Origin: Ancylobacter novellus
Lineage (GTDB): Bacteria; Pseudomonadota; Alphaproteobacteria; Rhizobiales; Methylopilaceae
Length of the DNA: 64,000 nucleotides
Reading direction: 5' to 3'
Assembly (NCBI GenBank): GCA_003241695.1
Contig: QFPN01000004.1
Coordinates: 1 to 64,000 of the forward strand
Both the position numbers and the translations under genes were made by a program. Of the stretch, positions 35,201-43,173 are shown piece by piece. How positions within the stretch are numbered: the stretch's first letter is position 1; each line of letters opens with the position of its first letter. Below the pieces are notes generated by a model. That model ran no database searches and was not told where the DNA came from. It saw nothing but the letters and a program-made list of their open reading frames with translations.

Positions 35201-35805
35201 CCGACCGCGAACAGCAGGAAGGCGAGCGACAGGGCGGCGATGAGCGGCGTCGCCTCGAACCCTTCGATCACGCCGAGCGTCATCGGATCATAGACATGCA
35301 GGGCGATCGCGAAGAGCGGCACGACGAGCGCGCTGAGGCGCAGGCATTGCCGGGCGTTCTCCGCCCGTTCGGAACGGTATCGTGTCAGCGCGATCGAGCC
35401 CGAGGCCAGGAACAGGGCGAAGGCGATCGCGGGATTGGCCTGCGCCGGCAGCCCCGCCCAGAGCGCCGCCCGATCGCCGACGACGACCTCCATATGCGGG
35501 TCGAGACCTGCCGCGTGCCGGATCAGCGTGACGCCGGCGAAGCCGACCGCGATCGCCACAAGCGCATAGCCGAAGACGGCGACGGACCGGGACGGGCTTT
35601 GCAGGGCGCGCCATCCGCCGACGAGCGCGAGCACCGCCGCCGCCGTATAGGGCTTGATCGGCGGCAATCCGGGCAGGAGGCTCGCGAACTGCGCCGATCC
35701 TGCGAGAGCGCCCAGCAGCCCGACGCCGGCGAACGCGGCCGCCACGAGCGCGAGCCCCGTTCCGATGGCCATTCTGGTCGAAGGCTGGGCCTGCGGCCGC
35801 GTCAT
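32260..35805 (-). CDS. Hybrid sensor histidine kinase with two receiver domains
   Basis: 1181 aa. N-terminal ~7 hydrophobic helices (to ~225), a periplasmic-looking sensory region (~235-490, Cache-like: G-L-I-P-G-I-R-S-L-Y-I-V-D-G-A-G), another membrane helix, HAMP (~510-560), PAS (~580-680), HisKA with phospho-His ~697 in S-H-E-L-R-T-P-L, HATPase with N-L-L-S-N-A-I-K-F and G-T-G-L-G-L-A-I, then two REC domains (~930-1045 and ~1060-1170), each with its Asp pair, phospho-Asp (V-D-L-N-L-P-D and L-D-V-A-L-E-D) and Lys. No separate regulator is adjacent. Start set at M-T-R-P-Q; the frame continues upstream over the RTX relic and the LysR gene without support. Confidence 0.9.
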   Translation of the reverse strand: MTRPQAQPSTRMAIGTGLALVAAAFAGVGLLGALAGSAQFASLLPGLPPIKPYTAAAVLALVGGWRALQSPSRSVAVFGYALVAIAVGFAGVTLIRHAAGLDPHMEVVVGDRAALWAGLPAQANPAIAFALFLASGSIALTRYRSERAENARQCLRLSALVVPLFAIALHVYDPMTLGVIEGFEATPLIAALSLAFLLFAVGFDRPAGSLRWQVANIGVVVVVPLAALTVHFASAERDAALAAASERLAAIGRLGAERQDAVVAQTRQMLSFLARSSATLGAARCAKELADYVGLIPGIRSLYIVDGAGAVRCASDPAIVSLRLGDRDYVREAFAKDRFTVSGLVISRLSGTPMIALAMPASSAPGAGPDLLLAAALDVGALSGPLETLGGDLARGETLLLLDRNGTVIAARPKEAAEIGANLADATLATLALANPGQAFEAADLKGEPSVFYGRRVLDGQATLIVGAPRREVTRPVDARLNTRLLLIAGILLGSLALGVLGTEIMVLSPVRRLTAYAGRLEAGDLAARPDVRASGEVAALGRALEVMATAIEDREHRLGEAEALFRGLFDHSPDAKVVVRVEPGSRFRIETWNAAATASTGLAASEVIGREPRDVFPGARGLSIEHDMKRSLDLGRVTTVEREPHIDGLPSVYEVVHVPLRGADGAVERIFLSARDISERKRVERLKSEFVSTVSHELRTPLTSIAGSLGLLAGGAAGPLGEQAKRLIQIAHSNSLRLVRLINDILDVEKIEAGRMTFDLRSVSVADLAAQAIADLRAYADGYGVDVELLPSEVGLTVYGDQDRLIQVVTNLLSNAIKFSPRGGLVTVSAFAAGEAVSIVVKDRGPGIPEAFRSQVFTKFAQADGSDSRRKGGTGLGLAICREIVERHAGALTYRTAVGEGTEFEVQLPRHVTRRPPLASTSAPVAPRPKVLICEDDALIAAILAEQMRDAGFESVTAGTVRAALKAVQADDFVAALVDLNLPDGDGLGLIRDLRRTPKGASLPVVVVSADADTTRHAPGADRLDVAAWMRKPVDASRLAAIVLQRARAPANRPRILHVEDDVDLCNVVSAALASLGDVVSVTSVAAALREIEAGNYELAILDVALEDGSGLDVLKALKRAEPRPVPAIIFSARDAERGVGAITITKSRKSLSRLAEAVKDILDQRDAARSSQTEARQAG

Positions 35806-35936
35806 GGGGCGCCGAACTGTGTCCGTTTTCGGGACGACCTTAGACCGCAGCGCCCGCCGCACAAAGCGGCGGATGTATCGAGCTCCTTCGGAGTCTGCCG
35901 AAGACCGGACGGCGCCGGCCTTCCGCAGACGAACCG

Positions 35937-36060
35937 TCACACGATCTCGAAATCCGCCGGGGTGAGTGAGGCCCGCGCCGAGCTTGGCGATCTCGATCGC
36001 CGCGCGCGATCCCGAACCGTCCGGATCGTAGAACAGCGATCCCGAGGCCTTGTCGATCAT
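35937..36060 (-). pseudogene. Relic of the C-terminus of an RTX calcium-binding protein
   Basis: ATG 36060 overlaps the LysR stop (ATGA). The frame reads M-I-D-K-A-S-G-S-L-F-Y-D-P-D-G-S-G-S-R-A then A-I-E-I-A-K-L-G-A-G-L-T, the ending typical of haemolysin-type Ca-binding proteins, where A-T-G-x-L-x-Y-D-A-D-G-x-G precedes L-T-x-A-D-F-x-I-V. After G-L-T the expected T-P-A-D-F-E-I-V-stop is present, but one frame away. No nonapeptide repeats remain. So only ~41 codons of tail survive, with one frameshift. It may also be read as a short LysR-coupled peptide, but the match to an RTX tail is strong. Confidence 0.6.
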
Positions 36061-36998
36061 CCGGTCGCCGGCATCGGCCGCGTCTCGCGTCCGCGCGCCA
36101 AAGCCTCGTATTCGACGGAGACGTGATCGATGAACGCCCGCGTGGCGGGAAGAAGTCCGCGCCGGGTCGGGAACACCAGATGGGTGACGCCCGATCGCGG
36201 AGCCCAGTCCGGAAGCGCCTCGACCAGGGCGCCGGAGCGCAGGTCCTCGTCCACCACCATGGTCGGAAGCTGAACCACGCCGAGACCGGCCAAGGCGGCG
36301 CGTCGGAGGCTGATCATGTCCTCCGTCACCAGACGAGGCTCGTGCCGGACGACGACGCTCGCCCCTTCCGGCCCCTCCAGGCGCCAGTCGTGTTCGCTGC
36401 GACCGAGGCTCCAGGCCAGGCTCGGCAGAGAGGCAAGGTCCGCGGCGGTGAGCGTCCCGTCTCGGCCGGCGAGCAACGAGGGAGCGGCGACAAGGCTTTG
36501 CGGACTTACGCCCAGTTCGCGCATCACGAGGCCGGTGTCCTCCAGCGGCGGAAACCGCACCCGGAACGCGACGTCGACGTTCTCGGCGATGACATCGACG
36601 CGACGGTTCGTGTTTTCGAGACGCAGTTCGACGTGGGGGCACGACGCCATGAAGCGGACGATCATCTCGCCGACCTGAAAGAACAGCAACGCCGCCGGAC
36701 AGCTCACCCGCACGACGCCGCGCGGCTTCGCCCGGCTGCGATCGATGGCTTCCTGAGCGGCTTCCGCCTCCACCAGCATGGCGACGCAATGGCCGTAATA
36801 TTCACGGCCCAGATCGGTCACCTGGAAGCGGCGCGTCGAACGCTGGATCAGCCGCACCCCGAGGCCGTTCTCCAGCACCGCGATGCGCCGGCTGAGGCGC
36901 GAACGCGGCATGCCGAGCGCGCGCGCCGCCGCCGAGAAGCCGCCATGCTCGACCACCTGCGCGAAAAAATAGAGGTCGTTCAGATCCTGCATCGCCAT
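36057..36998 (-). CDS. LysR family transcriptional regulator
   Basis: 313 aa. N-terminal winged HTH (D-L-N-D-L-Y-F-F-A-Q-V-V-E-H-G-G-F-S-A-A-A-R-A-L, then S-R-L-S-R-R-I-A-V-L-E) and a LysR substrate-binding domain from ~90. The sequence style places it near the AaeR/DmlR-like group. Divergent from the pirin gene with a ~110-nt spacer, so it probably controls the two pirins and itself (inference). The effector is unknown. Its stop overlaps the RTX relic. Confidence 0.92.
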   Translation of the reverse strand: MAMQDLNDLYFFAQVVEHGGFSAAARALGMPRSRLSRRIAVLENGLGVRLIQRSTRRFQVTDLGREYYGHCVAMLVEAEAAQEAIDRSRAKPRGVVRVSCPAALLFFQVGEMIVRFMASCPHVELRLENTNRRVDVIAENVDVAFRVRFPPLEDTGLVMRELGVSPQSLVAAPSLLAGRDGTLTAADLASLPSLAWSLGRSEHDWRLEGPEGASVVVRHEPRLVTEDMISLRRAALAGLGVVQLPTMVVDEDLRSGALVEALPDWAPRSGVTHLVFPTRRGLLPATRAFIDHVSVEYEALARGRETRPMPATG

Positions 36999-37110
36999 TG
37001 TCCTTCCAGCAGGACAGTCTGGCTCATTGAAGCGCCTTTAAGCCAATTTGTCTCACGCATAGCTTCGCTGTCACAGGCGGCGCCTTCCGGCGGCCGCAAG
37101 GAGCGACATC

Positions 37111-37986
37111 ATGAGAAAGGTCATCGGCGTCTACAGCGCCCCTCGTCCGCACTGGGTCGGCGACGGTTTCCCCGTTCGCACCATGCTTTCGCATCACGAT
37201 CAAGGACGTCATGTCAGCCCCTTCATCATGCTCGACCATGCGGGGCCGGCCTCGTTCGAGCCGACGACCGCACGTCGCGGCGTCGGCGCGCACCCGCACA
37301 AGGGCTTCGAGACGGTCACCATCGTCTATGACGGCGAGGTCGAACATCGCGATTCGACGGGCGCCGGCGGCGTGATCGGTCCCGGCGACGTGCAGTGGAT
37401 GACGGCGGCGTCGGGCATCGTGCACGAGGAGTTCCATTCTCCGGCCTACGCCGCCAAAGGCGGCCGCTTCGAGATGGCGCAGCTTTGGGTGAACCTGCCC
37501 GCGAAGGACAAATCCGCGGCGCCCGGCTACCAGACGCTCTCGTCCGCCGCCATTCCGTCCGTCGATCTGCCTCGGGGGGCGGGACGCCTGCGGGTTATCG
37601 CCGGCGTCTACGGCGACGCGAAGGGGCCTGCGCGCACCTTCACGCCGATCGACATCTGGGACCTGCGGCTCAATGCGCGGGGCAAGCTGACGCTCGACGT
37701 CGCGGACGGCCGGACGCTTTCTGTGGTGGTCCTGTCGGGTTCCGTTCTCATCGGCGACGACGTGGTTCGCGAAGGGCAGACCGTGCTGTTCGCCTCCGAG
37801 GGCGGAACGGTCGAGATCGAGGCGGAGAGCGGCGCGAAGCTGCTCGTCCTTTCGGGCGAGCCGATCGACGAGCCTGTCGTGGCCCATGGCCCCTTCGTCA
37901 TGAACACGGCGGAGGAAATCCGTCAGGCGATGCTCGACTACCAGACCGGCCGGTTCGGCCGCATCGCCCCCGCTTCCGGCGCGTGA
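37111..37986 (+). CDS. Pirin family protein (first of two)
   Basis: 291 aa bicupin. Metal-site residues are visible: G-A-H-P-H-K-G-F-E (two His near 61-63) and V-H-E-E-F (His/Glu near 106-108). Some pirins are quercetin 2,3-dioxygenases (YhhW) and others regulators or redox sensors; which applies cannot be seen. C-terminal cupin has G-P-F-V-M-N-T-A-E-E-I-R-Q-A near 268, a pirin C-terminal hallmark. Strong AAGGAG site. Followed ~100 nt later by a second, diverged pirin. Confidence 0.93.
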   Translation: MRKVIGVYSAPRPHWVGDGFPVRTMLSHHDQGRHVSPFIMLDHAGPASFEPTTARRGVGAHPHKGFETVTIVYDGEVEHRDSTGAGGVIGPGDVQWMTAASGIVHEEFHSPAYAAKGGRFEMAQLWVNLPAKDKSAAPGYQTLSSAAIPSVDLPRGAGRLRVIAGVYGDAKGPARTFTPIDIWDLRLNARGKLTLDVADGRTLSVVVLSGSVLIGDDVVREGQTVLFASEGGTVEIEAESGAKLLVLSGEPIDEPVVAHGPFVMNTAEEIRQAMLDYQTGRFGRIAPASGA

Positions 37987-38085
37987 GGGGTGGCGTTCTC
38001 CGCTGGGACGACGATTCACGCTCCTGCGGCGGGTTCGCCCGCCGCAGAAATATTTTAATCTGACGCCGCAACGGAGACTGTCGCG

Positions 38086-39018
38086 ATGAGCTGGAATCCC
38101 GCACTGGAGCCGGGCTGCCCCGACGCCGCCCATCTCGATTCGATCGAGACCCTCATCATCCCGCTCGCCCACGATCTCGGAGGCTTCGAGGTGCGGCGCG
38201 CGCTGCCCGCGCCCAAGCGTCAGATGGTCGGCCCGTTCATCTTCTTCGATCAGGCCGGACCCGCCGAGTTCCTCACCGGCCGGGGCGTGGACGTCCGGCC
38301 CCATCCGCATATCGGCCTCGGGACCGTCACCTATCTCTATCGCGGCGAGTTCCAGCACCGCGACAGCCTCGGTTCGAACCAGACGATCCTGCCCGGCGCC
38401 GTGAACTGGATGGTGGCCGGCCGCGGCGTCACTCATTCGGAACGGACCTCCGCCGAGACACGCAAGGCGCCGCATTCGCTGTTCGGCGTCCAGACCTGGA
38501 TCGCCTTGCCGGAAGACCGGGAGGACGTCGCGCCGAGCTTCGAGCATCACGCCAAGGAGACGCTGCCGGAATTCGAGGACGGCGGCGTGCGCCTGCGCCT
38601 CATCCTCGGGCGCGCCTATGGCGAGCACGCGCCGGCGCGCCTGTTCTCGGACACCTTCTACGCCGACGTGTCGCTGCAGGCGGGCGCGCGCTTTCCGCTG
38701 CCCGACGACCATGAGGACCGGGGGATCTACGTTCTGGAGGGCTCGGTCTCGATCGCCGGGCAGACGTTCGAGGCGGGGCGCATGATGGTGTTCCGGCCGG
38801 GCGACCGCATCACGGTCGCGGCCGGCGCCGAGGGCGCGCGGCTGATGGCGCTCGGGGGCGAGACGCTCGAGGGGCCGCGCCACATCTGGTGGAACTTCGT
38901 GTCGTCGAGCCGCGAAAAGATCGAGGCGGCCAAGGAGGAGTGGCGTCGCGGCGCCTGGGGCGAAGGGCTGTTCGACCTGCCGCCGGACGATCGCGACGAG
39001 CATATCCCCGCGCCCTGA
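38086..39018 (+). CDS. Pirin family protein (second of two)
   Basis: 310 aa bicupin. Metal ligands visible in R-P-H-P-H-I-G-L-G (His near 66-68) and V-T-H-S-E-R-T (His/Glu near 111-113). It differs considerably from the upstream pirin (for example P-F-I-F-F-D-Q-A-G-P and I-W-W-N-F-V-S-S-S-R-E-K-I-E near the end, the YhhW/YhaK-like subgroup), so the pair is not a recent duplication. Probably in one transcription unit with the first pirin under the divergent LysR gene. Confidence 0.93.
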   Translation: MSWNPALEPGCPDAAHLDSIETLIIPLAHDLGGFEVRRALPAPKRQMVGPFIFFDQAGPAEFLTGRGVDVRPHPHIGLGTVTYLYRGEFQHRDSLGSNQTILPGAVNWMVAGRGVTHSERTSAETRKAPHSLFGVQTWIALPEDREDVAPSFEHHAKETLPEFEDGGVRLRLILGRAYGEHAPARLFSDTFYADVSLQAGARFPLPDDHEDRGIYVLEGSVSIAGQTFEAGRMMVFRPGDRITVAAGAEGARLMALGGETLEGPRHIWWNFVSSSREKIEAAKEEWRRGAWGEGLFDLPPDDRDEHIPAP

Positions 39019-39063
39019 CGCGACGCGCGCCCGGAACGGGCGACCAGGAATCGCCGGTCCCGA

Positions 39064-39912
39064 TCAGGACCGGCGCGGGACGGCGTCCACGCTCATCGCC
39101 CATCGCAGGACCGCGCCCGCGCCCTTCGCGCCGAGACGGATGCGGCGCCGCGCCGGCGGCGGCCTTCGCAGCCCGTGCATCTCTGCCGCCCAGACCGGGA
39201 GCAGGTCGATCCCGGCTTCGAAGATGAGGCCGTTGAAGGGCGCGAGCGCCGGCGTCACGGCGGGCTGGGACAGAAGTTCGCTCGCGACCCGCCGCGTCCG
39301 CCGGTCCCATCCGAGTTTTGGCCGCATGCGCTCGACATACTCCTCCGCGTCGCGAAGAGCGGTCGGGACCTCCTCCGCGCCGAGCAGGCGCGCCACCACC
39401 GCCATTTCGGCGAAGTAGCGGTCCTGATCGGCGGCGGACAGTCCGGGCTCGCGATAGCGGAGGTAGGAGCGCAGGAAGCACCACGCCTCGGCGACATGCA
39501 CCCATGTCAGAAGCGCGGGATCGTCGGCGCCGTAGGGCGTTCCGTCCGGCAGCGCGCCGCGGACCCGCGCATGGATCTCCCGCACCCGCGCGATCGTCGC
39601 GAGCGCGTCCTCGCGCGAGCCGTAAGTGGTGACCGAGACGAACCGTCCCGTCCGCCGCAGCCGGCCCGGCATGTCGCTGCGGAAATCGGAATGATCCCAG
39701 ACGCCGGCGAGCGCGGAGGGATGCAGCATCTGAAGCAGGAGCGAGCCGACGCCGCCGATCATCATCGAGGTGAAGTCGGCATGGACCTTCCGGACGACGG
39801 AGCCCGGCGCGAACAGCCCGTCGGCCGCAGGCGGCGCGGCGCGTTCGCCCGCGGGCCGGGCGCCGACGGCCGCAAGCGCCTGATCGCGGATTGCCCGGCG
39901 GATGTCCTTCAT
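39064..39912 (-). CDS. MpaB/DUF2236 family oxygenase-like protein
   Basis: 282 aa. Core motifs V-H-A-D-F-T-S-M-M-I-G-G-V-G-S-L-L-L-Q-M near 43, L-H-P-S-A-L-A-G-V near 62, and T-W-V-H-V-A-E-A-W-C near 137 fit DUF2236, the family that includes the rubber oxygenase Lcp and MpaB; they are heme-binding. His in V-H-x-A would be near the heme. Cytoplasmic, no signal peptide. Start at M-K-D-I-R-R. Substrate unknown. Convergent with the second pirin and closely divergent from the UbiC-like gene. Confidence 0.87.
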   Translation of the reverse strand: MKDIRRAIRDQALAAVGARPAGERAAPPAADGLFAPGSVVRKVHADFTSMMIGGVGSLLLQMLHPSALAGVWDHSDFRSDMPGRLRRTGRFVSVTTYGSREDALATIARVREIHARVRGALPDGTPYGADDPALLTWVHVAEAWCFLRSYLRYREPGLSAADQDRYFAEMAVVARLLGAEEVPTALRDAEEYVERMRPKLGWDRRTRRVASELLSQPAVTPALAPFNGLIFEAGIDLLPVWAAEMHGLRRPPPARRRIRLGAKGAGAVLRWAMSVDAVPRRS

Positions 39913-39979
39913 GGATGACAATCTGGGATGGGAGGCGCGCCGCGCCAAGCTCGTCCGCGAGTTCGAGAGGAAGCCGCAC

Positions 39980-40660
39980 ATGAGACGCCGCGCCGCGCTC
40001 GCCGCCGTCGCCCTCCTGCTCGGAGGCGCGAACGGCGCCCTCGCCCGGTCCGCATGGCCGGACACGCCGGTCGCGCGGCTCGAGGCCTTCGCGGTCATCC
40101 AGTCGCTCAACGCCGAACTGCTGAGCCGCCCGAGCGCGACGCTGACGCTCGAATCCTGGTGCTCGGCCCACCGCATGGCCGATCCCGCCCGCGTGGTCGC
40201 GGACCGGGTCCGCGACGTCGCGAAACCCGCGACGGAGGACGTCCGCAGCCGCCTCGGCGTCGACGAGGCCGAGCCGGTCGTCTATCGCCGCGTCCGGCTG
40301 CGCTGCGGAGACCACGTGCTGTCGGAAGCGGACAACTGGTATGTGCCGGCGAGGCTGACGCCCGAGATGAACCGGGCGCTCGAAACCACGGACGCGCCCT
40401 TCGGCCGCGTCGTCCAGCCGCTTCGCTTCGTGCGGAGAACGCTGTCCGCCGAGACGCCGTGGGACGTGCTGCCCCGCGGCTGGGACACGGGCGACGCCGC
40501 GATTCCGAAGGCCTCCGACGTCCCGCTCGAGGCGCCCACGGTCGTGCTCAAGCACACGGCGATCCTGACGCTTCCAGACGGAACGCCGTTCAGCCTCGTG
40601 ATCGAAACATACACCGGCTCGGTGATCGCCTTCCCGCGGCCGCAGGTGGACGCAGAGTGA
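39980..40660 (+). CDS. Exported chorismate-lyase-like (UbiC/UTRA-fold) protein
   Basis: 226 aa with an N-terminal signal peptide (M-R-R-R, Ala/Leu core, A-L-A-R-S near residue 24). The body resembles UbiC: V-Y-R-R-V-R-L-R-C-G near 94 (position of the catalytic Arg), N-W-Y-V-P-A-R-L-T-P-E-M near 115, A-P-F-G-R-V-V near 139 and F-S-L-V-I-E-T-Y-T-G-S near 208 (position of the catalytic Glu). Being exported, it is unlikely to make 4-hydroxybenzoate for ubiquinone. It belongs to an uncharacterised family. Start at M-R-R-R (GAGAGGAAG upstream); ATG 39911 is a longer alternative. Confidence 0.6.
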   Translation: MRRRAALAAVALLLGGANGALARSAWPDTPVARLEAFAVIQSLNAELLSRPSATLTLESWCSAHRMADPARVVADRVRDVAKPATEDVRSRLGVDEAEPVVYRRVRLRCGDHVLSEADNWYVPARLTPEMNRALETTDAPFGRVVQPLRFVRRTLSAETPWDVLPRGWDTGDAAIPKASDVPLEAPTVVLKHTAILTLPDGTPFSLVIETYTGSVIAFPRPQVDAE

Positions 40661-40817
40661 GGAACCCGATCCTCAGGGCGGCGTCCGTCCTGTTCGAAAC
40701 GCCGCGTCGGGCGAAGGAAGCGAAGCGCGGCCTGCGAAAGGCCGCCCCGCCAGAACTCGTAAGACGTTCTGGGAAATCCGCCGCGGCGGAGGGTCACCAA
40801 CACCCTGACTTTGAGGG

Positions 40818-40893
<76 letters not shown>

Positions 40894-40972
40894 GGAAACC
40901 CGAAGGTTTCGGCTGCCGCCTGCGGCAGCGGCGGGGATGTAACAAAGCCTCCCGCCGCTGGCAAGCGTTCTC

Positions 40973-42499
40973 TCACGCGTCTTCCTGGAAAACTTCCTCG
41001 CGCTTCGCCTTCACCGACGGAAGGAACACGACGACGAGCACCAGAGCCGCCACGATGAGCAGCGAAAGGCTCAGGGGACGGGTCACGAACACGGTCGGAT
41101 CGCCGCGCGAGATCGTCATGGCGCGGCGGAGATTCTCCTCAAGCATCGGCCCGAGCACGAAGCCGAGCAGCAGCGGCGCGGGCTCGCATTCGAGCTTGAC
41201 CAGGATGTAGCCGAGCAGGCCGAAGGCCGCGACCGCGTAGAGGTCGAAGACGTTCGAGTTCACCGAATAGACGCCGATGCAGCAGAAGGCGAGAATCGCC
41301 GGGAACAGCACCGTGTAAGGCACCGTCAGCAGCCGCACCCACAGCCCGATGAGCGGCAGGTTCAGGAGAACCAGCATCAGGTTGCCGATCCACATCGAGG
41401 CGATGACGCCCCAGAACAGCTCGGGCTTCTCGGTCGCGACGTTCGGGCCGGGCTGGATGCCCTGGATGATCATCGCGCCGATCATCAGCGCCATCACGGG
41501 ATTGGCCGGGATGCCCAGCGTCAGCATCGGGATGAAGGAGGTCTGCGCGCCGGCATTGTTGGCCGATTCGGGCGCGGCGACGCCCTCGATCGCGCCCTTG
41601 CCGAAGCGCTCGGGATGCTTCGAGATCTTCTTCTCGACCGTATAGGCCGCGAACGACGACAGCACCGCGCCGCCGCCCGGCAGGATGCCGAGAATCGAGC
41701 CGAGCGCCGTGCCGCGCAGCACGGGGGCGGCCATCGCCTTGAAGTCCTCCTTCGACGGCCAGAGGTTGGTGACCTTCTTGACCATCACCTCGCGGTCGCT
41801 CTCGTCCTCCAGGTTCCTGAGGATCTCGGCGATGCCGAAGATGCCGACCGCGAGCGCCACGAAGTTGAGGCCGTCCGCGAGTTCGAGGAACCCCATGGTG
41901 AAGCGCTGCGCGCCGGTGTTGACGTCGGAGCCGACGAGGCCGAGCAGCAGGCCGAGCACGACCATGGCGAGCGCCTTGATCACGGAACCGGAGGCGAGCG
42001 CCACCGAGGCCACGAGGCCGAGCACCATCAGCGAGAAATACTCGGCCGGGCCGAACTTCAGCGCGAGATCGGTGAGCGGGGGCGCGAACAGCGCGATCAG
42101 GACGGTGGCGACGGAGCCCGCGAAGAACGAGCCGAGCGCCGCGGTGGCGAGCGCCGGCCCCGCCCTGCCCTGCTTCGCCATCTGGTAGCCGTCGATCGCC
42201 GTCACCGCGGACGAACTTTCGCCCGGCAGGTTGATCAGGATCGCGGTGGTCGAGCCGCCGTACTGCGCGCCGTAATAGATGCCGGCGAGCATGATCAGCG
42301 AGGTCGCCGGCTCGAAGTTGAAGGTGATCGGCAGCAGCATCGCGATCGTGGCCGTCGGGCCGATGCCCGGCAGCACGCCGATCAGCGTGCCCAGCAGCAC
42401 GCCGATGAAGCAGAAGGCGAGGTTGACGGGCATCCCCGCGGTCGCGAAGCCGAGGCCGAGATTGGAGCCGAGGTCGGCGAAGGTCTGGAAGACGTCCAT
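40973..42499 (-). CDS. tctA: Tripartite tricarboxylate transporter permease TctA
   Basis: 508 aa, about 12 membrane helices, the large permease of the TTT family. Family motifs visible: G-T-L-I-G-V-L-P-G-I-G-P near 36, Y-G-A-Q-Y-G-G-S-T-T-A-I-L-I-N-L-P-G-E near 77, G-I-L-P-G-G-G-A-V-L-S-S-F near 271, and the E-S-A-N-N-A motif near 311. Imports a carboxylate handed over by TctC, driven by an ion gradient. Follows tctB with a 4-nt gap in the operon tctC-tctB-tctA. No two-component tctDE genes are nearby. Confidence 0.95.
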   Translation of the reverse strand: MDVFQTFADLGSNLGLGFATAGMPVNLAFCFIGVLLGTLIGVLPGIGPTATIAMLLPITFNFEPATSLIMLAGIYYGAQYGGSTTAILINLPGESSSAVTAIDGYQMAKQGRAGPALATAALGSFFAGSVATVLIALFAPPLTDLALKFGPAEYFSLMVLGLVASVALASGSVIKALAMVVLGLLLGLVGSDVNTGAQRFTMGFLELADGLNFVALAVGIFGIAEILRNLEDESDREVMVKKVTNLWPSKEDFKAMAAPVLRGTALGSILGILPGGGAVLSSFAAYTVEKKISKHPERFGKGAIEGVAAPESANNAGAQTSFIPMLTLGIPANPVMALMIGAMIIQGIQPGPNVATEKPELFWGVIASMWIGNLMLVLLNLPLIGLWVRLLTVPYTVLFPAILAFCCIGVYSVNSNVFDLYAVAAFGLLGYILVKLECEPAPLLLGFVLGPMLEENLRRAMTISRGDPTVFVTRPLSLSLLIVAALVLVVVFLPSVKAKREEVFQEDA

Positions 42500-42503
42500 C
42501 GTC

Positions 42504-43070
42504 TCAGGCTCCCGCGCCGAAGAGACCGCGGATCGCGTTCACGATCGCGCCGAAGGCGTTCGCGATCATCGTTCCGAGACCGTTGAAGGGCGACATCATG
42601 GCGTCGAACCACGGGTTCAGGGCGCTAAAGGGGCCGTTGAAGACCGGGAGCGGCAGGCCGAGCATCCGCTGGAACACGACGACGCAGAACAGGGTGAGCA
42701 ACAGGGTCAGCACGACGGCGAGCTTCACCGTGGCCCGGCGGCTCGCATAGGCCGACATCAGGATCACCAGCGCGACCGAGGGCGCGAGGCCGAGCCAGCG
42801 GACCGTCAGCCCGAAGACGACCGGCGAGGCGAGGATCAGGATCGCGCCGCGCCACGGCACGCCTGTCATCGGCGACTGCGCCTTGCCCACCGCCTTGAGC
42901 AGAATGATGAGCCCCAGCGCGCCGAGAACGGCGGCGAGCATGAGCGGGAAGAAGCCCGGCCCCATGCGGAGGGCGGAGCCGATCGTCAGGTCCATCGTGC
43001 CGAGCGCGAAAAGGCCTGCGATGACTATGAAGATGCCGCCCGCGGCGGCGTCGCGAGTGTTCACTTGCAT
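42504..43070 (-). CDS. tctB: Tripartite tricarboxylate transporter TctB
   Basis: 188 aa, four hydrophobic segments (A-G-G-I-F-I-V-I-A-G-L-F-A near 10, P-G-F-F-P-L-M-L-A near 33, and two more). Small membrane subunit of the TTT transporter with tctA. The fourth ~50 residues after the last helix are Gly/Asn-rich. Start ATG 43070. Confidence 0.92.
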   Translation of the reverse strand: MQVNTRDAAAGGIFIVIAGLFALGTMDLTIGSALRMGPGFFPLMLAAVLGALGLIILLKAVGKAQSPMTGVPWRGAILILASPVVFGLTVRWLGLAPSVALVILMSAYASRRATVKLAVVLTLLLTLFCVVVFQRMLGLPLPVFNGPFSALNPWFDAMMSPFNGLGTMIANAFGAIVNAIRGLFGAGA

Positions 43071-43130
43071 GGGCGTCTGTCGGTCCCGATCGGTCGGCGC
43101 GGGGGATAAGGCGGGGAAGAACGAATGCGA

Positions 43131-43165
43131 AAGGGCCCGCCGGTTCTTTCGGCCGGCGGGCCCTT
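43131..43165 (-). terminator. Intercistronic hairpin between tctC and tctB
   Basis: AAGGGCCCGCCGG / CCGGCGGGCCCTT, 13-bp perfect arms, without a T-tract on the minus strand. It probably attenuates or stabilises the tctC mRNA so that binding protein exceeds permease. Confidence 0.6.
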
Positions 43166-43173
43166 GGCGATCG

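Noticed and set aside
32260..36789. A 1509-codon frame that would extend the hybrid kinase by 328 residues.
   Set aside because: The added part overlaps the LysR gene and the RTX relic. The kinase begins naturally at M-T-R-P-Q with a membrane helix soon after.
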